Of a stretch of DNA of 64,000 nucleotides, positions 25,440 through 34,606 are shown in pieces. The DNA lies in contig NZ_JAKKFD010000044.1 of the NCBI RefSeq assembly GCF_022229005.1, positions 310,001 through 374,000 on the forward strand, given 5' to 3'. The position numbers were made by a program, and so were the translations under genes. Every line of letters starts with the position of its first letter. The stretch's first letter is position 1. A model generated the notes under the pieces. The model saw only the letters and a list, made by a program, of their open reading frames with translations, searched no databases and had not been told where the DNA came from. Origin of the DNA: Micromonospora trifolii. GTDB lineage: Bacteria; Actinomycetota; Actinomycetes; Mycobacteriales; Micromonosporaceae.

Positions 25440-28400
25440 CTACCGTCCCGGGTGTCGCTTCCGCTCGGCTGAGAGCCGGGCCATGAGTTCGGCGGCGGCC
25501 GGGCGACCGGACCAGGGCCGCAGTACCTCGATCGCCTCGTCGACGCGACCCTCCCGGTCGAGAAGCCCCACCAGCCACTCGGCGGCCAGCCACTTGTCGT
25601 CATAGTTGTGGCCGTCGGAGTCCGCCCGGGCCCTCAGGATGGCGATCGCCTCGTCGACCCGGCCCTGCTCGGCGAGCACCGTGGACAGCACCGCGGCGGC
25701 GGTGACGTCGCCGGCGTCGGCCCGGCCCCGCAACTCGTCCACGCGGCCCTGATCGGCGAGCGCCGTAGCCAACGGCCCCACGGCGAACCTGTCCCCGGCG
25801 TCGGCCCGGGCCCGCAACTCGTCGACCCGGCCCTGCTCGGCGAGCAGCCGGGCCAGCGGCCCGCCGGCCCAGAGGTCGCCGGCGTCGGCCCGGGCCCGCA
25901 ACTCGTCGACCCGGCCCTGCTCGGCGAGCAGCTCGGCCAGCGGGCCGCCGGCATAGAGGTCGTAGCCGTCGGCCCGGGCCCGCAACTCGTCGACCCGCCC
26001 CAGCCTGCGAAGCAGCTCGGCCAACGGCAGCATTGCCCGGAAGTCGCCGGCGTCGGCCCGGGCCCGCAACTCGTCCACCCGGCCATGCTCGGCGAGCAAC
26101 CCGGCCAGCCGCTCGCCGGCAGAGTGATCATGGGCATCGGCCGGGGCCCGCAGGACCTCGATCGCCTCATCCACCCGGCCCCGCTCGGCGAGCACCTCGG
26201 TCAATCGCACCGCGGCGGCGACGTCACCGGCGTCGGCCCGGCCCCGCAACTCGTCCACCCGGTCCTGCTCGGCGAGCAAGCCGGCCAACCGCTCGCCGGC
26301 AGCGCGGTCCCCCGCGTCGGCCCGGGTGCGCACCTCGTCCACCCGGCCCTGCCCGACGAGAAGCTCGGCCAGCCGCTGGGCCTCGGAGTAGTTCCCGTCG
26401 TCGGCGGTGGGGCGCAGGACCTCGATCGCCTCGTCCACCCGGCCCTGCCCGACGAGCAGCTCGGCCAGGGGCTTGACGGCGGAGTGGTCGCCGACGTCGA
26501 ACCGGGCCCGGAGCTGGTGCGGGTGTAGCGCCTGGGCCAGGTGGTCCTGAAGGATGGCGTGCCGGAACTGGTAGACCGGTCCGGCCCGGCGCAGGACACC
26601 GCGCCGGTGGGCGTCGGCGAGAAATCTGTGCAGCCGCCAGGGCAGCCAGCCCCGCAGGGCGAGCCGGGCGTGAGTGAGGCGGAACCGGATCCAGCCCCAG
26701 CCGCCGGCGACCAGCCCCGCGGTGGCGCCGTAGACGATCGCGGCGGTGAGCCCGGTGGTCACGGGCGAGGTGTGGATCAGCGTGGCGGCCAGGGCGAGCA
26801 CGGCGCCACCGGTCAGGGCGTGCTGACACGCGGCCGCGGCGACGATCCGGCGGTTGTGCCCGAGGGTGGTGGTCGGGGTGACCCGGCGGGTCGGCAGGGC
26901 CGGCCGCCACGCGGGCAGGACCACAGTGGCCAGCCCGTAGACGAGGCCGGCGGCCACGGCGGTCAGCAGGTGAAGGAGCCGGCCGGCCGTGGTCCCCGGC
27001 CACGTGGTGGTGATCAGTCCGGTAAGGAAGCCGCCGGCGCCACCGTAGGCGAGCGCAAGAACGATCCGTTCGATCCGGCGCTGTTTGCGGTTACGGAACG
27101 TGACCCGGGTGTAGGGCGGATAGCCGTGCGGCCACAGGGGGCGCAGCCGGCCGCTCGCCGCCACCCCCATGATCAAGACCCCCGCCATGATCGGCAAGAG
27201 CCAGCCGACGCCCGTGACGGCGCCCACCGGTCCCGCGATCAGCGCGGCCATCAGCACCGGAACGCCGAACTCGGTCATCGCCAACACCCACGCCCAGCGG
27301 GCCGCGAGCAGGTCGGGCGCGATCTTCCACCAATGCAGGTCGCGGGCGCCGCTCTGGTACAGGTCGTAGGCCAGGCAGCTCAGCCATCGGCGGGCCCGGC
27401 CGGCGGGATAGGTGGGCGCCCGGCGGAGCCGGCCGGGGCGGGAGCCCGGCGCCGGACCGGTGTGGACGGCGGTGACAAAGGCATCCATCAGCCGGCCGGT
27501 GACCGCCTCGACGGACGGCAGATCGAGCAGTTCCCCGGGGTCCGTCCCGGGTTCCCGGTAAGCGGTCCGGGCCAGCGCCACCATCAACGGTGTGGCGAAC
27601 GCCTGTGTCAGCGGACTCGACGGCGGCTCGCGGCGCAGGTGGTCGAATACCGGCTCCCAGCGGGGACGGGCGCGCTCCGGGTAGGACAGGAAGGCGATCG
27701 CCGCGGCGGGGGTGACGGGCTCGAGTTCCACCACCGCGGCCGTCGTCAGGATGGTGTCGGTGCGCGCGACCATCTTTTCGTACTCGCCGCTCCGGCTGGT
27801 CACCACCAACGGCCCGCCCGCCGCGGCGTAGTCGTTCAGGGCTGTCACCGCCGGCCCTAGGACCCGGTCCGGCAGTTCATCCAGGCCGTCGAGCACCGGC
27901 AGCACCTGGTTGTGCTCGACCAGGCGGTCGGCCACCGACCGCGGAGGGCCGTAGGCGGCGAGCACATCGGCGTAGTCCTCGGACAGCCGGCGGGCCACGA
28001 ACACGTCCACCGGCTCGGCCGGATCCCACCCATTGATGGCCAGCAGCACCGGCAGCTGCGTCCCGCCCCCACCCCCGCCGACGTCCCGGGTCCGGATCAG
28101 CCCGAGGGTCAGCAGGAGCGCGAAAACGCTCTTGCCGGCGCCCGGCTCACCGAGGACCACCAGCTGCCGGTGCGGCAGCCGCCGGAACGCGGCGACGATC
28201 TGCTGGTTGATCGGGCCGGTCGACCCGGGCCGCGGGAGGTCGGTCTGCCCGGCCAACGGGAACTGCTGCCAGTCCCCGCCCAGCGGGTCGTCCAGCACCA
28301 CGTCGCGGCCGGCCGCCGGCCGGCCGGTCGAGGACCAGGACACCACCAGCGGCGCCGGCCGGGTCACCTCCCGCCGCGCCGCCTCGGCCGACCAGCTGCG

Positions 28401-28655
28401 CTCCAGCCGGGCCGCGAGATCGGCCACCACCTGATCGTGCGGACCACCGGGACCGTGCCGGGGCTGGGCGTACTGCACCGCCATCGAGGCCGCCATCAGC
28501 AGCCCGACCACGGCCCACACCGCCCACGGCCACCAGCGCCAGGCGTCCGGCGGATCCACTGTGTTCGTGGCCATGTTCCCGGCCAGGGCGAGCGCCATGC
28601 CGAGCAGCAGGATCGTGACCGGGGACGGTCGCCACCGGCCGGACATGCGGCCCAT
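25440..28655 (-). CDS. membrane-anchored NACHT NTPase with highly similar C-terminal helical repeats
   Basis: 1071 residues from the ATG at 28655, behind GGGGAGAGG. Two N-terminal transmembrane segments (residues 13-28 and 44-62) precede a NACHT ATPase: Walker A GEPGAGKS near 169, Walker B LPVLDGLDELPD near 256. Residues 450-640 hold several more hydrophobic segments. From about 730 the protein is built of near-identical TPR/Sel1-like units (LAELLAEQGRVDELRARADA, some with EAIEVLR). Nucleotide identity between units at 25.7-26.5 kb is very high, implying recent expansion or gene conversion. Architecture fits a membrane-bound NLR-like switch with a variable recognition surface. It is a single gene with no recognised effector domain; the membrane segments themselves may act. 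Confidence 0.78.
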   Translation of the reverse strand: MGRMSGRWRPSPVTILLLGMALALAGNMATNTVDPPDAWRWWPWAVWAVVGLLMAASMAVQYAQPRHGPGGPHDQVVADLAARLERSWSAEAARREVTRPAPLVVSWSSTGRPAAGRDVVLDDPLGGDWQQFPLAGQTDLPRPGSTGPINQQIVAAFRRLPHRQLVVLGEPGAGKSVFALLLTLGLIRTRDVGGGGGGTQLPVLLAINGWDPAEPVDVFVARRLSEDYADVLAAYGPPRSVADRLVEHNQVLPVLDGLDELPDRVLGPAVTALNDYAAAGGPLVVTSRSGEYEKMVARTDTILTTAAVVELEPVTPAAAIAFLSYPERARPRWEPVFDHLRREPPSSPLTQAFATPLMVALARTAYREPGTDPGELLDLPSVEAVTGRLMDAFVTAVHTGPAPGSRPGRLRRAPTYPAGRARRWLSCLAYDLYQSGARDLHWWKIAPDLLAARWAWVLAMTEFGVPVLMAALIAGPVGAVTGVGWLLPIMAGVLIMGVAASGRLRPLWPHGYPPYTRVTFRNRKQRRIERIVLALAYGGAGGFLTGLITTTWPGTTAGRLLHLLTAVAAGLVYGLATVVLPAWRPALPTRRVTPTTTLGHNRRIVAAAACQHALTGGAVLALAATLIHTSPVTTGLTAAIVYGATAGLVAGGWGWIRFRLTHARLALRGWLPWRLHRFLADAHRRGVLRRAGPVYQFRHAILQDHLAQALHPHQLRARFDVGDHSAVKPLAELLVGQGRVDEAIEVLRPTADDGNYSEAQRLAELLVGQGRVDEVRTRADAGDRAAGERLAGLLAEQDRVDELRGRADAGDVAAAVRLTEVLAERGRVDEAIEVLRAPADAHDHSAGERLAGLLAEHGRVDELRARADAGDFRAMLPLAELLRRLGRVDELRARADGYDLYAGGPLAELLAEQGRVDELRARADAGDLWAGGPLARLLAEQGRVDELRARADAGDRFAVGPLATALADQGRVDELRGRADAGDVTAAAVLSTVLAEQGRVDEAIAILRARADSDGHNYDDKWLAAEWLVGLLDREGRVDEAIEVLRPWSGRPAAAELMARLSAERKRHPGR

Positions 28656-28880
28656 CGCACCTCTCCCCGATCGCCGGTCCCGCCACCGATGACGACGCCG
28701 GGACCATCATGCAACAGCGCGCTCACGCGGGCCGGCCGTGTCTGGCGGTGCGGCGGGGCGTTCCGTGGGACCGTACCCTCGTGGGCATCGGGTGTCACCG
28801 TGCCGAACCGCTGATGAAGAGGTACGCCCTGTGGCCTGGGTCGGTGATAGGCGTGGGCCGCTGGTGACGGGCCCAAGGCG

Positions 28881-29336
28881 TTGTTCTACTCGGCGGTGGC
28901 CCGGTTGCGCGCTGAGCGGGTGCTGCTGCCGGGTGTGACGACGTTGCTCGATGACGTGGCCAGCGTGCGTAAGGCGGTGGAGCTCCGGGTGTGGCGGGTG
29001 CTGTCGCAGGCGGTGACGGCGCAGCAGGCCGGCTCGCTGGAGGAGATCCTGCTGGTGCCGGAGGGCCAGCGCCGGTCGCGGTTGGACCTGTGGCGGCGGG
29101 GGCCGAAGAACTCGACCGGGCGGGGCCTGGTGAAGTCGTTGGACCGGGTGGCGCAGATCGCGGGCCTGCACATGGGAGCGGTGGATGTGATCAGCACGGG
29201 TGTGCCGACCCGCCGGTTGATCGAGTTGGCGCGTATGGGGTTCGAGGCGAAGGCGCCGAAGCTGGTGGCGTTGACCCATGACCGCAAGATCGCGACGTTG
29301 TTGGCGACGGTGCGGCGGCTGGAGCGGCTGCGGTGA
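28881..29336 (+). pseudogene. Tn3-family transposase fragment
   Basis: 151 open codons (SAVARLRAERVLLPGVTTLL, RGLVKSLDRVAQIAG, KIATLLATVRRLERL) match the N-terminal DUF4158 part of Tn3-family transposases. The catalytic DDE part that should follow is missing and the frame ends after LERLR. It is a remnant of a transposon that may have brought adjacent genes. Confidence 0.7.
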
Positions 29337-29862
29337 GGGTGGCGATCGCGAGCCAGAGGCCGCGCAGGGTCGGGTCGGTCAACGGTCAGCCCTTCCAGTG
29401 GTCACACCTATCCATTTGAGAGGTGGGTGGATGGCTGACTCCGCCCTGCTCCGCAGGATTCCGGCAGAGTGGGACACGTTCAAGGTGATGCGTGATAATC
29501 ACGGTTATCAAGACTCGTAACCGGACCTGCCAACGCCAGGTTCTGCCGGAGGCAACCCGCCGAGCGGCTTACCTGGCCACCGACGTCGAGGCCTCGATCC
29601 ATAAGGGTCACGCTGTTGCATTCGCCGCCCGCGACGCGGACACCTCGGCACCTCCGGCACTGGTGGCGTCGGTATTCAACTCCGTGGGGCGATCGATACC
29701 GCAACCCCACCGTCGCTATGTACCGACGATGACTTGGCAACCCACTATGGATGGTGATTGTCCGCCGTCGCCGAGCCTTGCCCCATAGCAGCAACACAGC
29801 GTCCGGCAGGCCCGCCAGAGCAGGGCCCGGCCAGGGTCCCTGACCGTGGCCAGTGGCCGATT
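29337..29862. other. gap between Tn3 remnant and first attachment-like repeat
   Basis: No firm gene. A 29-codon frame at 29430-29519 (MADSALLRRIPAEWDTFKVM) has a weak ribosome site. A dyad TGATAATCACGGTTATCA at 29491-29508 is the only structural feature seen. The rest looks like decayed sequence. Confidence 0.3.
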
Positions 29863-30143
29863 TTGAACCCACGCCCCCTTGTTACCAACAATAACCGAAC
29901 CAAGCTTGTCATTGCTTGCCGAAAGTGGTCGCGGAGCTGCAGAGACACCGCCAGGCGCTTATCGCCCCTTGTCACCCTTCGTCAACGATTAGGTGGGGTT
30001 TTCGGGGGGTAAACGGGGGCCCCACACAGAACCCCGCCGGGTCTGATCGCCCCCGCTGGCCCCTGCCACCGTGCCGCGCCCGCCTCACGGCATGCGTACT
30101 GACTGAACCTGTGCCAGCCCCTCCTCGGCCAGTACAACCGTCA
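29863..30143 (+). repeat. attachment-like direct repeat R1 with right extension
   Basis: Starts with TTGAACCC, lacks about 60 bp present in R2, then follows R2 from TTGTTACCAACA through TTGTCATTGCTTGCCG to the G-rich core at 29999-30019 (TTTTCGGGGGG-TAAACGGGGG). About 120 bp beyond the core (30020-30143) also match R5 (58021-58143). It forms the left border of module 1. Confidence 0.75.
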
Positions 30144-30249
30144 CCGGAACCCCTCGGGTAGCCGGGCCACACGCATTGTATGGGCCCTGCTTGTCCTCCA
30201 CTTCTACGTCGCGGTGATTGCCGATTTGCGCACCGGTGGCGGGGCGGCC

Positions 30250-30545
30250 ACGATCGATGAATGCCAACGCTGCGGAACCCCCGGCTCGAACAGCCGCGGT
30301 GGGGCCGATCGACGAAACGTTGACCTATGCGCAGGTCGAAGGGCTCAGCCCGGCCACCAGGCAAAACCCGGACCTGGATTTCAAGCGCGACACATACACG
30401 GGCAGCGACCGGACCGGAGAGCCCTCTGCGGCGACGCAGTGCACTGGCCAACGCCAACGAGGGAATCCCGATCCTCGGCATGGACGAGGACGACCAGGGC
30501 CGCGCCACCGACAGCCTGGTCGAGAGCGCGGGCGACCACGGATGA
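30250..30545 (+). pseudogene. AlbA_2 (Schlafen-like) domain remnant with two frameshifts
   Basis: In one frame DETLTYAQVEGLSPA and DLDFKRDTYTGSDRT, in the next RALCGDAV, in the third ALANANEGIPILGMDEDDQG. Read together these make the start of an AlbA_2 domain (xxEFKRD...LANxxGG..ILGxDED). Nothing recognisable of the rest of the gene survives. It is the first cargo to the right of R1. Confidence 0.6.
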
Positions 30546-30818
30546 CAGCGGGACCAGTTCGACCTTGCCGCTCACGCGGGTCAAAGCCTCGCCGACGTCC
30601 GTGCGGAGGTCCGACGGAAGAGTCAGGATGATGCGGTCGCTGCACTCGACTGACCCGTCGGCACCCCGCCATTAATGCCGACAGGCCAGGCCTAAAGTCG
30701 TAAGCGCGCCATCCTGCGGTCGAGGTCGAGGAGGACGACTTCAACCTCGCCGTAGAGCCTGACTTCGCCAAGCTTTCTCCACTGTGCATGCGCCTAAGCC
30801 TGCAGATAGCCTATCGTC

Positions 30819-31814
30819 GTGTTCCGGGTGGAGGCGAGACATCTACAACGGTTGGCTCTGCTTGTATGTGCGGTAGTCCTGACTGGGTGCAGCTATTCGA
30901 CTGCGGAGCACCCTGCCGCACCCGTCATATCCTCGGCTGTGGCCAGTCCAACATCTGCCTCCCCTCAGCCTTCGGCTATCACTTCCAGCACTGCTTGGGA
31001 CCGGCTCTGGGCCGGAGGAGAGCCCCACGACAAGGTCAGCGCCAAGGACGCAGGCCTATCGGACGGGTACATCCCTGACCCAGGTGAGGACGCCTACGAC
31101 AGGCCACGGCAGCGCCGGATCCGCCGTGATATGGCCGCGTACTTGCTCCGCGTCCGCGCCGAGGACCCACAGCTCGCGGACCAACTGGGCTGGCAGTTGC
31201 AAGCGGTGCCACCCGCCTGGTGCTCAATCGTGCTGCCGTCACGTACCCCACAGCAGTTGGCCGCACAGGTTGCCGAAGCCAACGCGAGGGGGCAGGCGCT
31301 CGCTCGCAGGCTCGGTGTCAAATGGGCGCCGCCGGTCGACCGGCGGAAGCAGCGGTTGTTGACCTTCGCCCGTGACGAGGCCGGCCGCCGGTTCTGCCCG
31401 CAGCAGGCCGCGTCGCCCGGCCGGCGCATACCCGAAGGCGTTTCGACGGCGGCCCAATTACCCGGTGGCGGCAACGGAGTCAATGTGCTCGACACGGCCC
31501 TGCCGATCTACTACACGCCGGGAAGGGGGCTCGGAGTCGGCACACACTCCATCGGTGGTGCCGAGCTGCGGTTGGCCTACGTGGGGATCCTCGTCGGGTC
31601 GGCACGAGTAAACCAACGTACGTGGCCCACTGCGCTGGACTGCAACCTCGTCGAGGACCTGTTGCGGCCGGCGGAGGTGATCACATACGCCTCCCGCCTG
31701 AGAGAGGGGCTCCAAGCAGGATGGACGACAAAAAGTGAGGCAGTAGAGGACGCCACGGAATTCGCGAGTAGCAGTTTCGACCTCATGGAGACGCGGCTCC
31801 GCTGCCGCGAGTGA
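30819..31814 (+). CDS. lipoprotein of unknown function
   Basis: 331 residues from a GTG at 30819. The signal peptide (LALLVCAVVLTGC) ends in a lipobox LTGC, followed by a Ser/Pro/Ala linker; the mature protein is probably attached to the outer face of the membrane. The remainder has helical segments (RRIRRDMAAYLLRVRAEDPQ) and a C-terminal part with paired Cys, no known domain. It is the only predicted exported protein in module 1, so it does not obviously belong to the conflict cargo. Confidence 0.6.
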   Translation: MFRVEARHLQRLALLVCAVVLTGCSYSTAEHPAAPVISSAVASPTSASPQPSAITSSTAWDRLWAGGEPHDKVSAKDAGLSDGYIPDPGEDAYDRPRQRRIRRDMAAYLLRVRAEDPQLADQLGWQLQAVPPAWCSIVLPSRTPQQLAAQVAEANARGQALARRLGVKWAPPVDRRKQRLLTFARDEAGRRFCPQQAASPGRRIPEGVSTAAQLPGGGNGVNVLDTALPIYYTPGRGLGVGTHSIGGAELRLAYVGILVGSARVNQRTWPTALDCNLVEDLLRPAEVITYASRLREGLQAGWTTKSEAVEDATEFASSSFDLMETRLRCRE

Positions 31815-32075
31815 GGCGACGTTGCAGGCGTGCGGGCAGACCTGTTCGCCCACGATGTACCGCCGCTCGCCGCCCTAAGGCCCGGCAGCCTCTCCCGCTG
31901 GCCAGTGTCCTGTCCGGACGACGTCGCCGAACAAGCGACGAAGGAGCACTGCAAACGAGCCGCACACTGCCCGCAGGAGCTCGGCGATAACCAGGCGGCA
32001 GCCAAGTGGTTCTATCTGCCATCGCGACGACCGAGATCGGCGGCAGCGCACGCGCTTGCGATCAGGCGGTCCAGG

Positions 32076-33146
32076 TCAGAAGCCAGCGTCGGAGAGCATC
32101 CATACCCTGCGCAGCGGCACCTGGGCGCGGATCTCTTCCGGCAGCCGGTCATACGTACGCAGCACGGCATCGACCACGTCAGCTGCCTCCCACACCCGCA
32201 CCCGCAGGTGCTGGTTCTTCAGGGTGTCGCGGGCTGGCTTCGTCAGGCCGCCCCAGGCGACGAGCAGGCCCTGCTCGGCGCCGTGCGTCGTCATAACTCC
32301 GTGGAGCTGCGCGACGATGGGTGACCCGATCTGTGAGCCGGACTTGACCTGGGCGAGCAGGCGAGGGCTGTCGAGACCAAGCGGGCCGCGTCCGGCAGTG
32401 ATGTCGATGCCGCCGTCCGGACCGGGGGGTGCCAGTGTGCAGTGGAAGCCTTCTGCGGTGAGGATCGCGGTGACGAGCGTCGCCAGATCGTGGCCAGCGA
32501 ACTCCTCTGCGATGCGGGCGGTGATCTGATCGAGGGCGACCTGCTCGATGTCGGCCGCCAGCTCCGGCTCGTCAACGTCCGTCTGCGCGGCGGTATCGCT
32601 GGCCTGGCTAGTCGCGGCGGTCTTCGGCGTGGTGCCACTCAATGCGGCGTTGCCGGGATCGGTGCCGTACGTAAGCAAGTGCTCCAGCCGAGCGGTGGCG
32701 TTGTTCTTGCTCGGCGCGAAGATGGACATGGCGCTGCCGAGCGTGAACAGCAGATCCTGCTTGACCGCAGCGCGTGGCAAGTCGATGCGTTGCCAGTCGA
32801 CGGTGACGACATGCCGGCGGTCGGCCTCCGCCTCGTCGGCGCGATAATGGTAGCCGCTGGTCACGCGTCCGAAGGCGATCTGCTTCGTCGTTTTCAGCGG
32901 CATGACCAGTAGATCCTTGGGACGGATGCGGGACCGCAGGGCCCACAGCTGCCCGGTGAAGTTGTGCCGCTTGCCCACGGACGCGCCCGGCCACGTTGCC
33001 TCAACGACCTTCGCAACGTCCTCACGGCTCGCGCAGGGGCCCAGGTCGGGGACCTCGCGCCATCCGCCGCCTGAGAACCCGTTGACCAGAGCCCACTGGT
33101 CACGCTCACCATGCCGCCCGGACCGAATCACCCACGCATTCGCCAT
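32076..33146 (-). CDS. Mrr-like restriction endonuclease
   Basis: About 356 residues from the ATG at 33146, chosen because GGAGG lies nine bases upstream (an upstream extension to 33236 lacks one). The N-terminal half (MANAWVIRSGRHGERDQWAL, then NFTGQLWALRSRI) looks like the recognition or EVE/PUA-like part found with such enzymes. The C-terminal half is the Mrr catalytic domain: GFHCTLAPPGPDGGIDI, then LLAQVKSG, giving the D...QxK form of the PD-(D/E)XK site. It probably cleaves modified or foreign DNA without a methylase partner, as none is nearby. Confidence 0.78.
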   Translation of the reverse strand: MANAWVIRSGRHGERDQWALVNGFSGGGWREVPDLGPCASREDVAKVVEATWPGASVGKRHNFTGQLWALRSRIRPKDLLVMPLKTTKQIAFGRVTSGYHYRADEAEADRRHVVTVDWQRIDLPRAAVKQDLLFTLGSAMSIFAPSKNNATARLEHLLTYGTDPGNAALSGTTPKTAATSQASDTAAQTDVDEPELAADIEQVALDQITARIAEEFAGHDLATLVTAILTAEGFHCTLAPPGPDGGIDITAGRGPLGLDSPRLLAQVKSGSQIGSPIVAQLHGVMTTHGAEQGLLVAWGGLTKPARDTLKNQHLRVRVWEAADVVDAVLRTYDRLPEEIRAQVPLRRVWMLSDAGF

Positions 33147-33380
33147 GCGGTGCATCCTCCTACCTCGGTTGTCGCACGTCGACCGCCTGCCGCAAGAGCG
33201 ATGTTCGCCGGGACGGCGGGCGAGGCCGCCCAGCACGGCGTGAAGGGCGATCTGGCTTCGCCTGAGCCCTCGCTGTAGGGCGCGCTTCCGGCCGGATTCG
33301 CAACCTCAGCGGACGGCCACGAGGTCCGCGCTGGGCCTGCGGACCGTGACACCGACGTCCGGCCTTGGCCACAACGGCTG

Positions 33381-34094
33381 ATGTCAGACGTTGATGCCAA
33401 CCGCCAGACTGGGGGTGTGGCGACAGCAGAAGGGTGGCCACTTGGCGGACCTTCCAAGGGACGACTGGTCCCGGCCGAGGCCGCCGCCGAGGGTAGCCCA
33501 CCCAATGCGGATCCGTCGTTTGACCAGCTCCGCGGTGCCATATGCGCTTCGGTTCATGACCTATACACCCATGACTTAGAACTACTGGGAACCACTGAAC
33601 GAGTAGTGGTCGGGCGCTTAATGATCTACCTCAACAGGCACGTGACCGGCCTGTCATTGAACGGCTTAGTACTCGACCAGGACTACGAGCGCGCCGGCCA
33701 AGTGACAAAGAGGCTGATCGGTGCAGGACTCGGTCGCAAGATCATCCCGGACATGATTGTTCACCGACGACACGACCTGGGCCCCGCAGGCAACCTGCTC
33801 GCGATTGAAGTCAAGACCCACAACCGCGAGGACGGGAGGCTCCACGACTTCGCCAAGCTCTCGGTTCTCACCGGGCACGCCGCCGAGGCGATCGCCTACG
33901 ACAAGTGCCTGCGCTTGCTGCCAAGCGACCCAGTCCCGAGTGACCAGAGCTTCCGGGGCCACGTCAGCCTCCCCGCCAGCATGTGCCCCTACAAGCATGG
34001 CCTCTGGCTGCTCCTTGAACCCGATGGACCCCAGTACTGGTGGTGGTCCAGCGGGAGCGGCCCCCGGCGACTCGCCTGCGACATCGAGCCTTAG
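33381..34094 (+). CDS. predicted PD-(D/E)XK nuclease-like protein
   Basis: 237 residues if the ATG at 33381 is used; a GTG at 33417 behind GGGGGT is also possible. The centre shows LGRKIIPDMIVHRRH then NLLAIEVKTHNREDGRLHDF, a D...ExK arrangement with a following basic/acidic helix (FAKLSVLTG), typical of the nuclease fold. The C-terminus is Trp-rich (GPQYWWWSSGSG). No recognition domain is seen. It is divergent from the Mrr gene and may be a small stand-alone effector nuclease. Confidence 0.55.
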   Translation: MSDVDANRQTGGVATAEGWPLGGPSKGRLVPAEAAAEGSPPNADPSFDQLRGAICASVHDLYTHDLELLGTTERVVVGRLMIYLNRHVTGLSLNGLVLDQDYERAGQVTKRLIGAGLGRKIIPDMIVHRRHDLGPAGNLLAIEVKTHNREDGRLHDFAKLSVLTGHAAEAIAYDKCLRLLPSDPVPSDQSFRGHVSLPASMCPYKHGLWLLLEPDGPQYWWWSSGSGPRRLACDIEP

Positions 34095-34316
34095 CCGCTC
34101 CACCGGTCTGCCCCTTCTCAGGCGGTTGACGGGGCCCGAGCCCAGCCAGCCGGGACTCATCTTGGCGTGTGAGCCCCCTCGGCCGGACGCGCCTCAGCAA
34201 CCCCGATTACCTGCACGCTCATGTCGAGATCAGTGCGTTCATGAGGTCAGCCGACTCGCCAAACGGCCGGGTCTACACCGCAGAGTGCCGGCGCCGCCGA
34301 GTCGTAGGGATGCCGG

Positions 34317-34508
34317 GTGGAGGTCCTGCGTCTGCTGGCAGGTGGCCTCAGCAACGCCGAACTCGCCGCCACGCTGTACCTGTCCGAGGCGACCGTGAAA
34401 ACACACGTCGCCCGGATCCTCAGCAAACACAAGCTGCGCGACCGGGTGCAGGCGGTGGTGGTCGCCTACGAGACGGGTCTGGTCAGTCCCGGCTCGCCGG
34501 AGGACTGA
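34317..34508 (+). pseudogene. C-terminal fragment of a LuxR-type response regulator
   Basis: Only the helix-turn-helix part remains: EVLRLLAGGLSNAELAATL, YLSEATVKTHVARILSKHKL. No receiver or kinase is found upstream. A GTG at 34317 could start a 63-residue protein, but a truncated gene is more likely. Confidence 0.6.
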
Positions 34509-34606
34509 CGCGACGAGTCGCTCGTACAACTCGCGGGGCGCGTCACGGATGCCCACGGCCCGAGCAGCCCGGACGGCGGGATTGTCGTGAGCGGACCGGC
34601 GCGTCG

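Noticed and set aside
25440..25470. Terminator for the NACHT gene
   Set aside because: No stable hairpin seen just downstream of the stop; not reported.
26541..27860. 439-codon plus-strand frame rich in Gly/Arg/Asp
   Set aside because: Opposite the NACHT gene; low complexity, no start signal.
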